Origin: Clusia tigrina
Taxonomy: Eukaryota; Arthropoda; Insecta; Diptera; Clusiidae
Assembly: GCA_920105625.2 (NCBI GenBank)
Contig: CAKKTE020000093.1
Location: forward strand, 248,001 to 312,000
Direction: 5' to 3'
DNA: 64,000 nucleotides
A program made the translations under genes and the position numbers. The notes beneath the pieces are model-generated. The model was not told the origin of the DNA, made no database searches, and saw only the letters and a list, made by a program, of their open reading frames with translations. Positions 23,577-33,950 of this stretch are shown in pieces (position 1 is the stretch's first letter; each line of letters starts with the position of its first letter).

Positions 23577-24050
23577 TGTAACGGACTTACTTACGCTGGG
23601 GTGTACTTAGCGGTGTCCAGAGTTCGTCAACAGAAATTTATTCTCACAAGTGAGATTTGTATTTTTATAGTTTTTTATTTATTTATTTAAAATTCTATTC
23701 TACTTAAACAACTAACTTATAGTTTCCCTCACTAATCAAATTATATCGTAGGTTGCTAGCTAACGTAGTGTCTAGCTGTGTACTCTGGTGCCCCAGTGGA
23801 GTCGGTAAAAACCTTAAACCACTGTTCTGTCTGCGTTAGTTAATGTCCCAGTGGAATCGGTAAAAACCTTAAACCACTGTTCTGTCTGCGTTGAGTTCCC
23901 TAAGTGTTCTCTGGAGCTAAGGTCTTCGCTGGTGTTGTCTCGAGGTGTCGGTATGGAAGAAACAGCCAGTTCCTCGGTTGCTGCTGCTTTTATAGCCCAG
24001 CTTCAGTAGCAAAGCTTCCAGACAGTTCTGTTGTTTCACTAATTCGATTT
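23577..24050 (-). repeat. LTR 2 (middle, shared LTR)
   Basis: This LTR serves as the 3' LTR of copy B and the 5' LTR of copy A. Its 3' end at 23577 is followed, toward copy A, by the primer site, read on the minus strand as tggcgccggagcag (about 23563-23576). Its other side is fused to integrase at 24041-24050 exactly as in LTR 1. It holds two minisatellite units. Confidence 0.8.
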
Positions 24051-27018
24051 TCTATTCGGGCTATGGTCTTACGTATTCCTAGGTGCCCTGCTGTTGATGC
24101 TTTGTGGTTCTTATATAAAACCTGTTCTCTAAGTGGCCTTGGCACGCACAATTTCCTGGGAGTACAATCTTCATCCCCGTTGTGACTTGGGAAATGGCGG
24201 TATAAGTTCCGTTTCTCCAGGTGGTAGTCGGCATACTTTGCAGGCTCCGCGATTACCTCTGCTCTGCGTTTTTGCCACCATGAGTACTCTGGTTCTGTTG
24301 GGTCTCGTGTTGTGATCACGCATGCGGTTTCTACGGGTTGTCGGGATAGTGCATCGGCTATTACATTCAACTTGCTTTTCCGACATTGTACTTCGAACGA
24401 ATTGTCTTAAAGCTCTAGTGCCCATCTCGCGATGCGCCCTGAGGGGCTCTCTATTGAGTTGAGCCATTTCACCGACAAGTGGTCAGTAATTACCGTAAAG
24501 TGGTACCCCTCGAGGTACGGCCGAATTTTCCTTATGCCCCATACAATGGCTAGGCACTCCTTTTCTGTAGGCGAGTAATTTCGTTCTGCATTATTTAGAT
24601 GTCGGCTCGCATACGCAATCACGCGCTCCACTCCCTCAATTTCCTGGGTGAGTACTGCGCCCAATCCATAATCGCTAGCGTCGGTCTGCAATATGAATTT
24701 TTGGGCGAAATCAGGACAGGCGAGAATTGGCGCCTCCGTCAGTTGATGCTTTAGTGACTCGAATGCTTGCTGTTGCTCCTCTGTCCACTTGAAGTGTTTG
24801 CCCTTCTTCAACAGCATGGTCAGCGGTTGCACCGTCTTTGCGAAGTCAGGCACGAAACGCCTATACCAAGACGCTATGCCACGGTCTTAGTTCCCTTACG
24901 TTTTGTGGCGGTCGTAGTTCACGGATAGCTGCGACCTTATCCGGATCCGTGTCGATACTCTTATCACTTACCATGTGACCCAGGTATTTCAGCTCTTTCT
25001 TGAAAAACGAGCATTTTTCGTGATTTAAGTTTAGCTTCGCGGCCCTTAAACGGCGGAAGACCTCGGTTAGGTTGTTTTGGTGCTCTTCCAGCGTTCGCTC
25101 CGTAACAATAATGTCGTCGAGGTATGCGAACGCGCGTGGCTCCACCTCTGGTCTTATAACTTCATCTAAGGCTCTTTGGAAGGTGGCAGGAGCCGATTGT
25201 GAACCGAACGCCTCATTTTCCATTGAAAAAGTCCCCTTCCAGGTACCGTAAACGCCGTAAGTTCTTTGCTCTCTTCTGCCATAGGGATCTGCCAGTAACC
25301 ATTTTTCAAGTCAAGGATGCTTATGTATTTGGCCTCACGTAGGCGGTCAAGGATGTGGTGAATTCGGGGTAATGGATATGCATCTGGGATGGACCTGGCG
25401 TTTAACTGCCGGTAGTCGATGCATAGACGCCACTACCCATCCCTTTTCCGTACCATTACGATCGGTGCACTATGGGGACTGTGAGAAGGCTCTATGTAGC
25501 CTCTGGTGAGCAAGTCGTCGATTTCCACATTGATGAGCGCTAGCTGAGCGGGATTCCGTGGGTAGTACCTCTGCTTTATAGGCCTATCGTCCCGCATCAC
25601 AATCTTGTGCTTCGCTATGTTTGTTACACCGCGTTGGTTGCCGAAGATGCTTAATTCGCTCTTTAAAAATGCGTCTATCCTCTACTCCTCAGTGATAACC
25701 TCCTCCCCGATGGTTGTGCACAATATAGCTTCGCAGAATTGCACAACCCCGGACTGAGGTGCCAGGGTGAGTTTTTGGTAACCGCATTTTAAGGTTTTAC
25801 CTAGCTTGATTAGAAAGTTTAGGCCTAGCAGCAAATCGTCTGATAACCCCGGCATTGCTATTAGCTCTAGTTCGCATTTTTGCTCTCCCAACTTCACCTC
25901 CACTATGATTGCCTCGGAGATAATCTGAGTATGCCCGTCTGCCATGCGTGCTCGAATGTATGTAGGAGTTATCCTACCGGTGGTTTCACGCAGTTGGTTG
26001 GCGAGCTGTTCACTCACAAAACTTCTTGAAGCTCCTGTGTCGATCGTGGCTGTGGTGTTGAGTGTGCAGATGGTGACAGTGGCACAGATACGCTGCCCCT
26101 TTGCAGCTTAAAGCAGTTATTGTAGTTGAGGCCAGTGGTGGTTGTGCTGCGCCATGCCTCGCTCTTGACGGCAGCCGTTCTCGTTTCCCCCGTTTGCTCT
26201 GCAGCATTCCACTGTACACACATTTCTTTTACCGCACTCCCAACATAATAGGATCTGGGCGTTGCGGCTGTGTCGAGCCATGTGTGCGCTTTGCCCGCAC
26301 CTTCGGCAAGCTGTGCACGGGTCTATTGGTACTTCTGCTCTATTACGGTTTACGGGTACAATTTGTCGATTTCGGTACCAGAGTAGCGCCTGTTCTTTAA
26401 ATAGTTCTGGCATGGTACGAGGCAGCATGTTACGATTGAGTCCGTACACTTCTGCCAATTCCTCTACACGTTCCATGAAGGCTAGTGGGTCCCGTCCCCC
26501 GTCATAATTCAGGGACCATTTCTTACACTGTCGATTACAGTTGAATAGGAACTCGTCCCATAGTTGGAGATATCAGGCACTACAACAGGCATAGTATCCC
26601 AAAATGCACCCGGCTGGTTGTCTCTGAATAGTGATGGTGTATCGTGCTTCAGGGCGGTGGTTTCGGCAGCGCCCCCCGGCGAATCCATACGCTGTGGTGT
26701 TTTAGTACCCGTAGCTGCTACAGGCGATAGACTCCTCACTTGCTCAGCAATTCGACAATCCTGTTCCAGATTGAGTTCGGTGTTATTCAGGAATTCGGCC
26801 ATCCTTCTTCTGAGTTCTTCTACTGCACCGGTAGCTTCTAGTTTAAATTCAATACAGTAGACCACTCGTTGGTCTTTTCTCGCTGTGTAGACCCAGCTCG
26901 TTTTCACATACTGCAATTTCTGACAATGAGATACGTATCGTTGAACGTTGTCGTAGCTCTCTGTTTTCCTTGTGTATTCAAGTCTGATGCGTTGAATTTC
27001 TTTGTGTTTAAAGGCCAA
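24051..27018 (-). pseudogene. gag-pol body, copy B (integrase and gag deleted)
   Basis: Same layout as copy A and very similar in sequence. Gag opens at 27018 and runs as a 169-residue frame, then 26117-26476 with LNRNMLPRTMPELFKEQALL fused directly to the zinc region. The first knuckle, CRRCGQSAHMARHS, has lost its last Cys and the second, CWECGKRNVCTVEC, has no His. Protease is 25682-26110 with IDTGASRSFVSEQ; RT carries YLDDIIVTERTLEEH (25100-25130); RNase H is 24407-24853. Integrase stops after HLGIRKTIARI at about 24060. The body lacks integrase catalytic residues, so it could move only with help, and stops in RT make it inactive anyway. Confidence 0.85.
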
Positions 27019-27052
27019 TGTGTAGAATTTCGTTGTGTCTCAATAGACTCCC

Positions 27053-27066
27053 TGCTCCGGCGCCAC
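27053..27066 (-). promoter_or_regulatory. Primer binding site
   Basis: On the minus strand the LTR end TTACA is followed by one G and then TGGCGCCGGAGCAG. TGGCGCC is the start expected for priming by a tRNA whose 3' end is GGCGCCA, such as tRNA-Lys. The exact tRNA is inferred. Confidence 0.65.
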
Positions 27067-27883
27067 TGTAACGGACTTACTTACGCTGGGGTGTACTTAG
27101 CGGTGTCCAGAGTTCGTCAACAGAAATTTATTCTCACAAGTGAGATTTGTATTTTTATAGTTTTTTATTTATTTATTTAAAATTCTATTCTACTTAAACA
27201 ACTAACTTATAGTTTCCCTCACTAATCAAATTATATCGTAGGTTGCTAGCTAACGTAGTGTCTAGCTGTGTACTCTGGTGCCCCAGTGGAGTCGGTAAAA
27301 ACCTTAAACCACTGTTCTGTCTGCGTTAGTTAATGTCCCAGTGGAATCGGTGAAAACTTAAACCACTGTTCTGTCTGCGTTGACTTCCCTAAGTGTTCTC
27401 TGGAGCTAAGGTCTTCGCTGGTGTTGTCTCGAGGTGTCGGTATGGAAGAAAGAGCCATTTCGTCGGTTACAGCTGCTTTTATAGCCCAGCTTCAGTAGCA
27501 AAGCTTCCAGACAGTTCTGTTGTTTTATCAATTCGATTTAAACGCAACCGTCAATACCGCTGCAGAATTCGGCTTGTTGTCGAGCACGTGGCATTGTTTG
27601 TTGTTGCACGCTCTGTTGTTGTTGGTGATTATGTCATGCGCGTCGATCATACTGTTTATTGGGGGTGGGTTTTGCCGATTGCTTCTGATAGTGCAATAAG
27701 TTACCTTCTTCTAGAACAATCGAAGTCGTGTGAGGTCCGTGGCTTCGATTGAAAAAATGATGGTGGGGCAGAAGAATTATGTTGGATTTCTTTTGTTTAA
27801 CTTATTCAAGTTTGTTTTGTTGTTAGCGACGCAGTCAGTGTGGGAGCGTAAATATGAGTGGTTTGAGAATTTACTTTCTCCCA
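27067..27883 (-). repeat. LTR 3 (5' LTR, complete, 817 bp)
   Basis: This is the only full LTR of the tandem element. Read on the minus strand it begins TGGGAG at 27883 and ends TTACA at 27067. The first 43 bases form an imperfect hairpin (TGGGAG with CTCCCA, GTAAAT with ATTTAC). The part above 27540 is absent from LTR 1 and LTR 2. GTAC follows at 27884. The 5' border rests on the hairpin, the CA/TG edge and the GTAC match, so it is less certain than the 3' border. Confidence 0.7.
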
Positions 27884-28059
27884 GTACATGATTTGACAAT
27901 TGGTTTGGAAATTAATATAAAAACACACATTTTGGCCAGTGCCAAGAAGTGATACAATAAAAATTATTTACATTAATTATAATAATTCACTATAATTATA
28001 TTATAACAATTTATGAACCATTATAATAAAATTTATATTTATAATTTCATTAACATGTG

Positions 28060-28449
28060 TAGGCTGGATTTCCTAGTTCATTGCTTCGTCAATTCTTGTC
28101 ATATTTACTTTCCGGTGTATATCTTCATTTATTGTGGACCAACCAGACTTTATGATCACTCTTAATGTTCTAGATTGCTGTCTTTGAATTTTTTGTATGT
28201 ATCACCGCTTTGCCGCTCCCTATACTTGGAGTCCGTACGTCCAAATTGACTTTATAACACACTTGTAAAACAGCAACTTGTTGTTAATTGTGAGTTTAGA
28301 TTACTTACCCATTAACCAATATAGTTGCCTAAATTATTCTTTTATTTGTTTCGTTTTTTGTTTGATGTGGTACTGCCAATTTAGCTTTGAGTCCATGTGT
28401 ATCCCAAGGTATTTAGTAGTAGGCCCTGTTTTTATATCTTTATTGTTTA
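28060..28449 (-). pseudogene. Jockey-like LINE RT, C-terminal piece
   Basis: Read on the minus strand, NNKDIKTGPTTKYLGIHMD (about 28390-28449) and LNWQYHI, then INNKLLFYKCVIKSIWTYGL and LQVWGAAKR (about 28200-28290) match the RT thumb and end of Jockey elements. Stops are present. It begins exactly where the Helitron ends and continues the RT frame left at 31078 on the Helitron's far side. Confidence 0.7.
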
Positions 28450-28658
28450 CTAGCTGTACCCGGTGCGCTTCGCTACCCCTGAATTGTAAGGGGGTGTAGC
28501 ATTCAGCTGGTCAAAGAATTTTTGAAATCGGATGAGTAGTTTAAATAAATAAATTTGAAGGACATTATACAAATATTCAATTCATTTTGATACATTTTAT
28601 TGATTTTGTTCATTTCGAAAAAATTGTGACATTGCAGCGTTTCGTTACAATTTTATAT

Positions 28659-28844
28659 TTATAGAAGTGCTGTGGGATACACAATATTTCTTGTTTTTCT
28701 ATCTGGTGCGTAAAGGATTAAATTAGAAGGTTTTCCGACGCGTGAGCAAGCCACATAGAGCAGATATAAACGATTTTTAATTTGTGATTTGTATGGGAGG
28801 TACCACTCCCCTTTGTCCAATCCCGCCCATATTTGCAGCAGCAC
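28659..28844 (-). pseudogene. Helitron helicase C-terminal fragment
   Basis: The residues LYVACSRVGKPSNLILYAPD followed by RNIVYP are the C-terminal end of the Pif1-type helicase of insect Helitrons, which unwinds DNA during transposition. Only the last 35 or so residues are recognisable; the helicase motor is missing. The frame upstream (MLLQIWAGLDKGEWYLPYK) is not helicase. The related copies are 59612-59797 (plus) and 61409-61600 (minus). Confidence 0.75.
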
Positions 28845-29061
28845 TTAGAATATGTACACTAAACCTATATACCAAATATTGTTCAAATACTGTTAGCCGG
28901 AGCAGAAATAAAGGCTTTTTAATTTGTGATTTATATGGGCGGTACCACTCCCCTTTGTCCAATCCCGCCCATATTTGCAGCAGCACTTAGAGTATGTACA
29001 CTAAACCTATATACCAAATATTGTTCAAATACTGTTAGCCCGAGCAGAAATAATGGATTTT
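28778..29061 (-). repeat. 142-bp tandem duplication inside Helitron H1
   Basis: The segment starting aatttgtgatttgtatggg (about 28778-28919) is repeated at 28920-29061 with few changes (gtatgggagg to atatgggcgg, agccgg to agcccg). H4 has one copy (61576-61717). The left edge of the 8.2-kb duplication (28969) lies in the second unit. Confidence 0.8.
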
Positions 29062-29238
29062 TAATTTGTGTCCAATTGGACCGGTACCAACTCAGAAACT
29101 TTCCTGGGCTCATGCACAACAACTTTGCTAAAGATCATTACATGATGAAATGCATAGTTTACGATTCTATAAAGGACATACATACAAACATTCATTTTTA
29201 TATATATAGATATATGTATTTTAATCCAAACTTGAATA

Positions 29239-29853
29239 TTATGGAAAAATATTATGGTATAATACCTTGGAAGTGGGCATGAAATTGTCTTCTATAATAT
29301 GTGTAGCGCCAAACGATGTCATCTGGAAACAGCTGTTATATTTCTGAATGTTGGCCAAGAAGTGCTTAGAGTCATTTCCAATCCCAGAAACTAAAGAGCG
29401 TAAAGGATCTGGTGGTGGGACCAATTGTGGCAATTTTACTTTGCCTCCAGCACAACATAATCCATTAGATTCGCCACTGTATATTAACGCCTTACAATAC
29501 AGACAAATAATTGTCATTCCCCCAATTGTTACCAATTTGTCGGCACAATAATCTATTGCCGGATCATAGTGGAATGCAGCTCGTTCCAAAATCACAGGAG
29601 CACTGCGTCTGCGGAATCGCTCAATTTGATTATGTTGTGCTAGCTGTTGTTGTGTTTGATGTGCACGAACTCGTTGCATTCTAAGCCTATCTACTTCATT
29701 GTCTCTCACTAAAGAACGCAATTCTGAAATAGCAATACGACTATTTTCTTGATCTGTCTCTCTCTGGTCATCAGTGCGGTTAGCACGTGAGGTAGCTCTT
29801 CGCACATTTGATTGACTGCGACGACCTAAGTCAGGTCGTTTTCTCCTCGGCAT
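29239..29853 (-). CDS. Helitron Rep/helicase N-terminal protein, truncated (204 aa)
   Basis: The frame starts at an ATG at 29853. A basic, Gln-rich first 85 residues (MPRRKRPDLGRRSQSNVRR) is followed by the region typical of insect Helitron proteins: FHYDPAIDYCADKLVTIGGM, a zinc-finger-like CLYCKALIYSGESNGLCC (about residues 115-135), and NSCFQMTSFGA near residue 175. The full protein is over 1,000 residues with a HUH nuclease and a helicase; both are missing here. The frame ends soon after DNFMPTSK, where a second Helitron 5' end begins. The same frame is kept in H2 and H4. Confidence 0.8.
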   Translation of the reverse strand: MPRRKRPDLGRRSQSNVRRATSRANRTDDQRETDQENSRIAISELRSLVRDNEVDRLRMQRVRAHQTQQQLAQHNQIERFRRRSAPVILERAAFHYDPAIDYCADKLVTIGGMTIICLYCKALIYSGESNGLCCAGGKVKLPQLVPPPDPLRSLVSGIGNDSKHFLANIQKYNSCFQMTSFGATHIIEDNFMPTSKVLYHNIFP

Positions 29854-29880
29854 CGTAAGTTGTTATTAATGAAAGTGAGA

Positions 29881-29977
29881 AAAGTTCTCGCGCACTTAGC
29901 AGTATTGTCACTATCAAAAAAGATCTACAAAAGAAAATATCACATAGGATCACCGAAGTAAAGAAAGTTCTCGCGCA
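29881..29977 (-). promoter_or_regulatory. Repeated element upstream of the Rep frame
   Basis: The 14-base word aaagttctcgcgca occurs at 29881-29894 and 29964-29977, 30 and 110 bases upstream of the Rep start. The pair is kept in the other copies; H4 has agtcctcgcgca in the second. A promoter role is only inferred from position. Confidence 0.35.
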
Positions 29978-30315
29978 TGTAGCGGTACTCGTCACTCACA
30001 AAGATAAAAGGATACACTCTTTGTCTGAGGTATCGATCGACATAGAGTGTTCAGGTCGAGGTCACTAAAAATGTTAATTTTATTAATCTTCCTGTGGCTA
30101 AAGATTCCTTTAGTCACAACAATACAGCACTTAAACTGTTTGCAAAAGAAAGAAAAAACACTTATTGTTTTTGGTTTGCTGGATGTAATAATTTATTTTT
30201 AAATTACACTTGATGATAATGGGTATGCGTATCTTGATTTCTTGATAATGAATCGAGCAAAAACACTTAGTATACGTTGTCGTCTTTGGCTGCCCAAGTT
30301 GTTGTTTTCTTCATC

Positions 30316-30430
30316 CAGTGATGTCTACATCTTAGTTATTTTCCATCCAGCTTACATGCAGTGATGTCTACATCTTAGTTATTTTCCATCCAGCTTACAT
30401 GCAGTGATGTCTACATCTTAGTTATTTGTG
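30316..30430 (-). repeat. 43-bp minisatellite in Helitron H1
   Basis: Units start with cagtgatgtctacatcttag at 30316, 30359 and 30402, spaced exactly 43 bp, the third partial. H2 has the same three, H3 about three and H4 four. Confidence 0.85.
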
Positions 30431-31077
30431 TAAGTGTGTCAGTGATGTCAATAGGTGTAATCAGTTTGATAGCAGTACTTAGCTGAACATAATTTCACAA
30501 ATGCTTTAATCTATATCTACATGAATCTTAACATTTATATTTTATAGAATTATATATATATGAATCTTAACATAGAGGACGGATCGACATATTAGTTGGT
30601 TGTCAAATGTCAAATTTTATGGTTGCGTTCAGAAATTTAATTTGTGACAAAACTTAAGATTTATCAATGTACATAAAAATAAAAATAATCTGAAAGGTAG
30701 TTATTACAAAACAAATGTATGGGGACCACCCTAACATACATTATGAATTTCACTTAAATTGGTCAATTCATTTAGATTTTCGATATAAATCCAAACCCGC
30801 GCCAAAAATTAATTTAAAAAAAAAATTATATGGGGACCACCCTAAGGGTGGAAGATAGAGGGTAGATATGTTCTGGGGAACTGTTGGGATTGCAAAAATA
30901 TTGAGGGTCGGTCATACATTTGACACCTCTAGGAGGCACCCTTGAATATGCAATTCATTGGAATAGCTCTAAAAAAATTACTTTTGTATTGGGACCACCC
31001 GAAGAGCGCCACCTATCGGATCTTATTCACCTTTTAAACCTTCTCTGGACTTCCACAAATAATTCAAGACCAAAATT

Positions 31078-31556
31078 GATTTTAATAGGTATTGGGTTAA
31101 ATTTTGTTTTAGTTCTAAAAATTATTTGTACAGTCTTATCTTCATTAATTTTCAAGCACCATTTATCCAACCATTCGTTAACATTCTCTGTGTATATCTG
31201 CAGATTTGCAGTCGCAGTATTTAGATGTTTGTCAGATGTTAAGAAGATTATGTCGTCAGCAAAGGTAGCGATTGTGGTATTCAGTTATTTTGGAAGTGGT
31301 ATATCTGAGGTAAATATGACATACAGCTGTGGTCCTAAAACACTCCCTTGAGGAGCTCCAGCTGTTGTAAGATGAATAGACGAGCACTCTTCATTATATT
31401 TGACGTAAAACTAACGATCACTATGATAACTTCCAACAATCAAATAGTAATCAAGTGGCAGCATCGTCTTCAGTTTATACAGCAGTCCTTTATGCCATAC
31501 TTTGTCAAATGCTTTTGCAACGTCCAAGAATACTGCAATGCAGTACCGCTTATATT
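31078..31556 (-). pseudogene. Jockey-like LINE RT, central piece
   Basis: Read on the minus strand: CIAVFLDVAKAFDKVWHKGL (RT motif A, about 31500-31556), AGAPQGSVLGPQLYVIFTSD (motif B, about 31300-31360), FADDIIFLTSDKH (catalytic box, about 31240) and WLDKWCLKINEDKTVQIIF (about 31140). A TGA/TAA-type stop separates motif A and B. It stops at the Helitron end at 31077, and the missing remainder is at 28060-28449. Confidence 0.8.
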
Positions 31557-31609
31557 CTAGAACAACAAAGAAAAAAACAAAAACAATGAAATAATAATAA
31601 AACAAGACT

Positions 31610-32540
31610 CATAGTTGTGGTATACAGACGGGTGCAAAATGGAAGATCGCAGTGCTGGAGCTAGAATTGTAGGGCTAAATTTCAAAAAGCAATTGCAATG
31701 GTAAAAACAGCTTCCATTTTTCAGGCGGAGGTCCACGCCTTAGAGGTATGTGCTAGAAAATGTCTGTGCAGGGGTACATGCAACACCAAAATATGCAGAC
31801 CCTCAGATAGCCAGGCAGCTCTGAAATCATTAACAAACGTCTCATTTCAATCAAAGCTGGTCTGGGAATGCTCTAAACTCCTCAATACTCTAGCAGCGAG
31901 AAACTCTGTTACGCTAATGTTGGTAAAGGGACATGAGGGAAATGAGGGCAACGAAATGGCGGACTGTATGGCAAAAAGGGGCGCAGACACTGCTTTCATA
32001 GGTCCAGAACCATTCTGTGGGGTAACAATAGCTTCTCAAATAACTTGTTGTGCGAACAGGAAAAATGGAGTCTGCTGAACTACTGCGAGAGCCCAAAAAC
32101 GCATGCGCCAGTCGAAACTACTCATTGATCCTGAACACATCAGGGTAGATGCTTCTTTAAACCTCAGCAGAAATGACATCAAACTCTATACTGAACTTTT
32201 AACAGGACATTGTAGACTAAATGACCATATGAAAAAAAGAGGCGTGTTAGAAGACACCACATTCTATGCACTTGCCCAGCAGTGGCAAGACGCAGACATA
32301 ACTACCTAGGTGTGGGTTCGTATCTCCAAATCACCTAGTTAAAATTAAGTTCACAGTACGAGATTTATAAATAGGACTGTTTTAGTTAGATACTAGGCTG
32401 CACAATAGATCTCTTATGTCGCGGTATTCTTTTAGCCTGTTATAATAATAAGATATTACATTTTAATCTGAATATTGTAAATTATTTCAGTTAATATCAA
32501 TAAAATTCAAGTTTCAAATTAAAGCCCCTAATACAGTCCA
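31610..32540 (+). pseudogene. LINE RNase H fragment (R1/LOA-like) and 3' end
   Basis: Motifs in order: VVYRRVQ/WYTDGCKMEDRSAGA in alternate frames (31617), ASIFQAEVHALEVCARK (31710), RPSDSQAALKSL (31800), VKGHEGNEGNEMADCMAKRG (31920), then AFIGPEPFCGV. These are RNase H1 active-site blocks. The next frame (32103-32309) has LLTGHCRLNDHMKKRGVLED, the linker to a zinc cluster that is missing. The AATAAAA at 32503 and the following AT-rich bases may mark the LINE's 3' end. The RNase H resembles that of the LINE at 12.6 kb. Confidence 0.7.
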
Positions 32541-33950
32541 ACCCGCACATAATTTTTGTTGCCTATTATTTAAATATAAAGTAAAATTAAAAATGATTGT
32601 ACAATTTATATATTTTTTGTGAAACATTCGAGTATACGAGTATATATGTACATATGTATATAAAAAGAAAAGTTGGAGAAAAAAAAACCAACAACACAGT
32701 GCTCTAAGGTAAAGCCAAAGGCAGCAGAGGAAACAGCGAAAAAAGGAAAATCAAGAAAATTGTGTCACGAACAACAACTTGGCATTCGAGCGGTAGCCGC
32801 TCAATTCTACGAGTGAGGTAGATCGGTCAGTAGGAGCCATGGGCAATATGGACAAAGGCGAAAGAAACGCAGATGTGAACGCTTTGGCTACGCTTCAAGC
32901 AAATCGCATCGAAGCCATCAAGCAGGTCGAAAAGAAATTCAAGAAGAATTCCACGATAAAAATTATATCATATTGTCAGTTTTGTGATTTCATACTGTGC
33001 GGACGTGTTTTTAAACCGTTATAAACACCTAAAGTGATCACTCTTTTACAGGTTTGAGATTGCACCTTTGTTTAAATTAATGTGTAAACCAAAAATCAAA
33101 ATTAAAAATAAGCAAAAGTCCAAATAGTTGTAATAACAAAACATAAAACAAAAACGAATTATACATGAGCATTTTGCGCTCTCCACCTCTAGCTAGAGAT
33201 CGATGTCTCACCCCCGTGCGTCCTTCTGCATCAGCAATAAGCAAAATCTTCATTGAAACTAACGGAGTTATCCTCTCATGACTTAACAGCGGATGCGTAT
33301 TTAAGAATACCAACTTAGCAAACGTTAGCAGCAGGCGCCCCTGCAGAAAACACGGAACAACAATCTACTGCTCCTATGTCAAATCAGACGGTAAGTGAAC
33401 AAAACTCTCTCAATGATAATTCCGGCAGCAAAAGAACAAAGAGTGGAAAACAGCCGCTCTCGCACCTACCCAAACACACAAATGCATTCTCATGCAAATA
33501 CAGCTAACACACGCTTGCTAAGCTCAATATCGTCTAAGAGACAATCAAAAATAACAAATACAACAAATACATCAATTTCCGCTCAGTCTGCAACTATACA
33601 AACAGGCATGGATCGGTATATTCAAATTAAATGGAAACTAAGCCCCCAATCTGGGCCCGCTTAAATACACCAATTATTCACTTTGGAGAACTACAAAGGT
33701 TGCAAAAGGCCCAAAGGAAAGTGAGCCACCAGTAAGGCTTGGAAATGGAAGTTGGGGTCCAAAAACGACGAAGAAAAAGGAGATCGTTTGCTGCTAATGC
33801 TCCGTGCAATAACTTCGGGGTCCCTACTTTACCTAGAACTAAAGTGACTCAGCTGCTTCAACTAAAATTCAAAGACTTAGAGTGTGTCATTAAAACAGGT
33901 CTTAATACCCTGGATATGACCTAATCACAAATAAAATGATCATGGAATTA
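32541..33950 (+). pseudogene. Probable Jockey-like LINE 5' end and ORF1 remnant
   Basis: Little can be proved here. At 32780-32840 gcattcgagcggtagccgct and a following ATG (32839) start a 61-residue frame (MGNMDKGERNADVNALATLQ, then EKKFKK). Further down, GMDRYIQIKWKLSPQSGP (33607) resembles the middle of Jockey ORF1, an RNA-binding Gag-like protein. A 33077-33313 minus frame is likely a shadow. I read this as a broken ORF1 because the Jockey RT follows at 33960, but direct motifs are weak. Confidence 0.4.

Larger units (their letters stand above)
20015..27883 (-). mobile_element. Tandem gypsy element: LTR-body-LTR-body-LTR with GTAC flanks
   Basis: Three LTR copies share the end whose plus-strand form is tgtaacg-act, at 20015, 23577 and 27067. 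Between them lie two nearly identical gag-pol bodies on the minus strand. Both bodies lack the same parts of gag and integrase, and both end at the same fused integrase/LTR junction. Outside the outer LTR ends the same GTAC stands at 20011-20014 and 27884-27887, as expected for one insertion event later duplicated. The family is related to the plus-strand element at 45583-52552. Confidence 0.8.
28450..31077 (-). mobile_element. Helitron copy H1 (5' end truncated)
   Basis: Helitrons move by rolling-circle replication, insert between A and T and end in CTRR. Read on the minus strand this copy ends ...GGGTACAGCTAG at 28450 followed by T, as H3 and H4 do. It carries a Rep N-terminal frame (29239-29853) and a helicase C-terminal piece (28659-28844). 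Compared with H4 it lacks the terminal 75 bp or so at its 5' end: it starts at AATTTTGGTCTTG at 31077. The part from 28969 up is included in the 8.2-kb tandem duplication. Confidence 0.85.

Noticed and set aside
28784..29282. Plus-strand frames over the Helitron (68 and 118 residues)
   Set aside because: They lie opposite the helicase end and the 142-bp repeat and have no known motif.
30316..30430. CRISPR-like array (43-bp repeats)
   Set aside because: The repeats are directly adjacent without spacers and lie inside a eukaryotic Helitron; this is a minisatellite.
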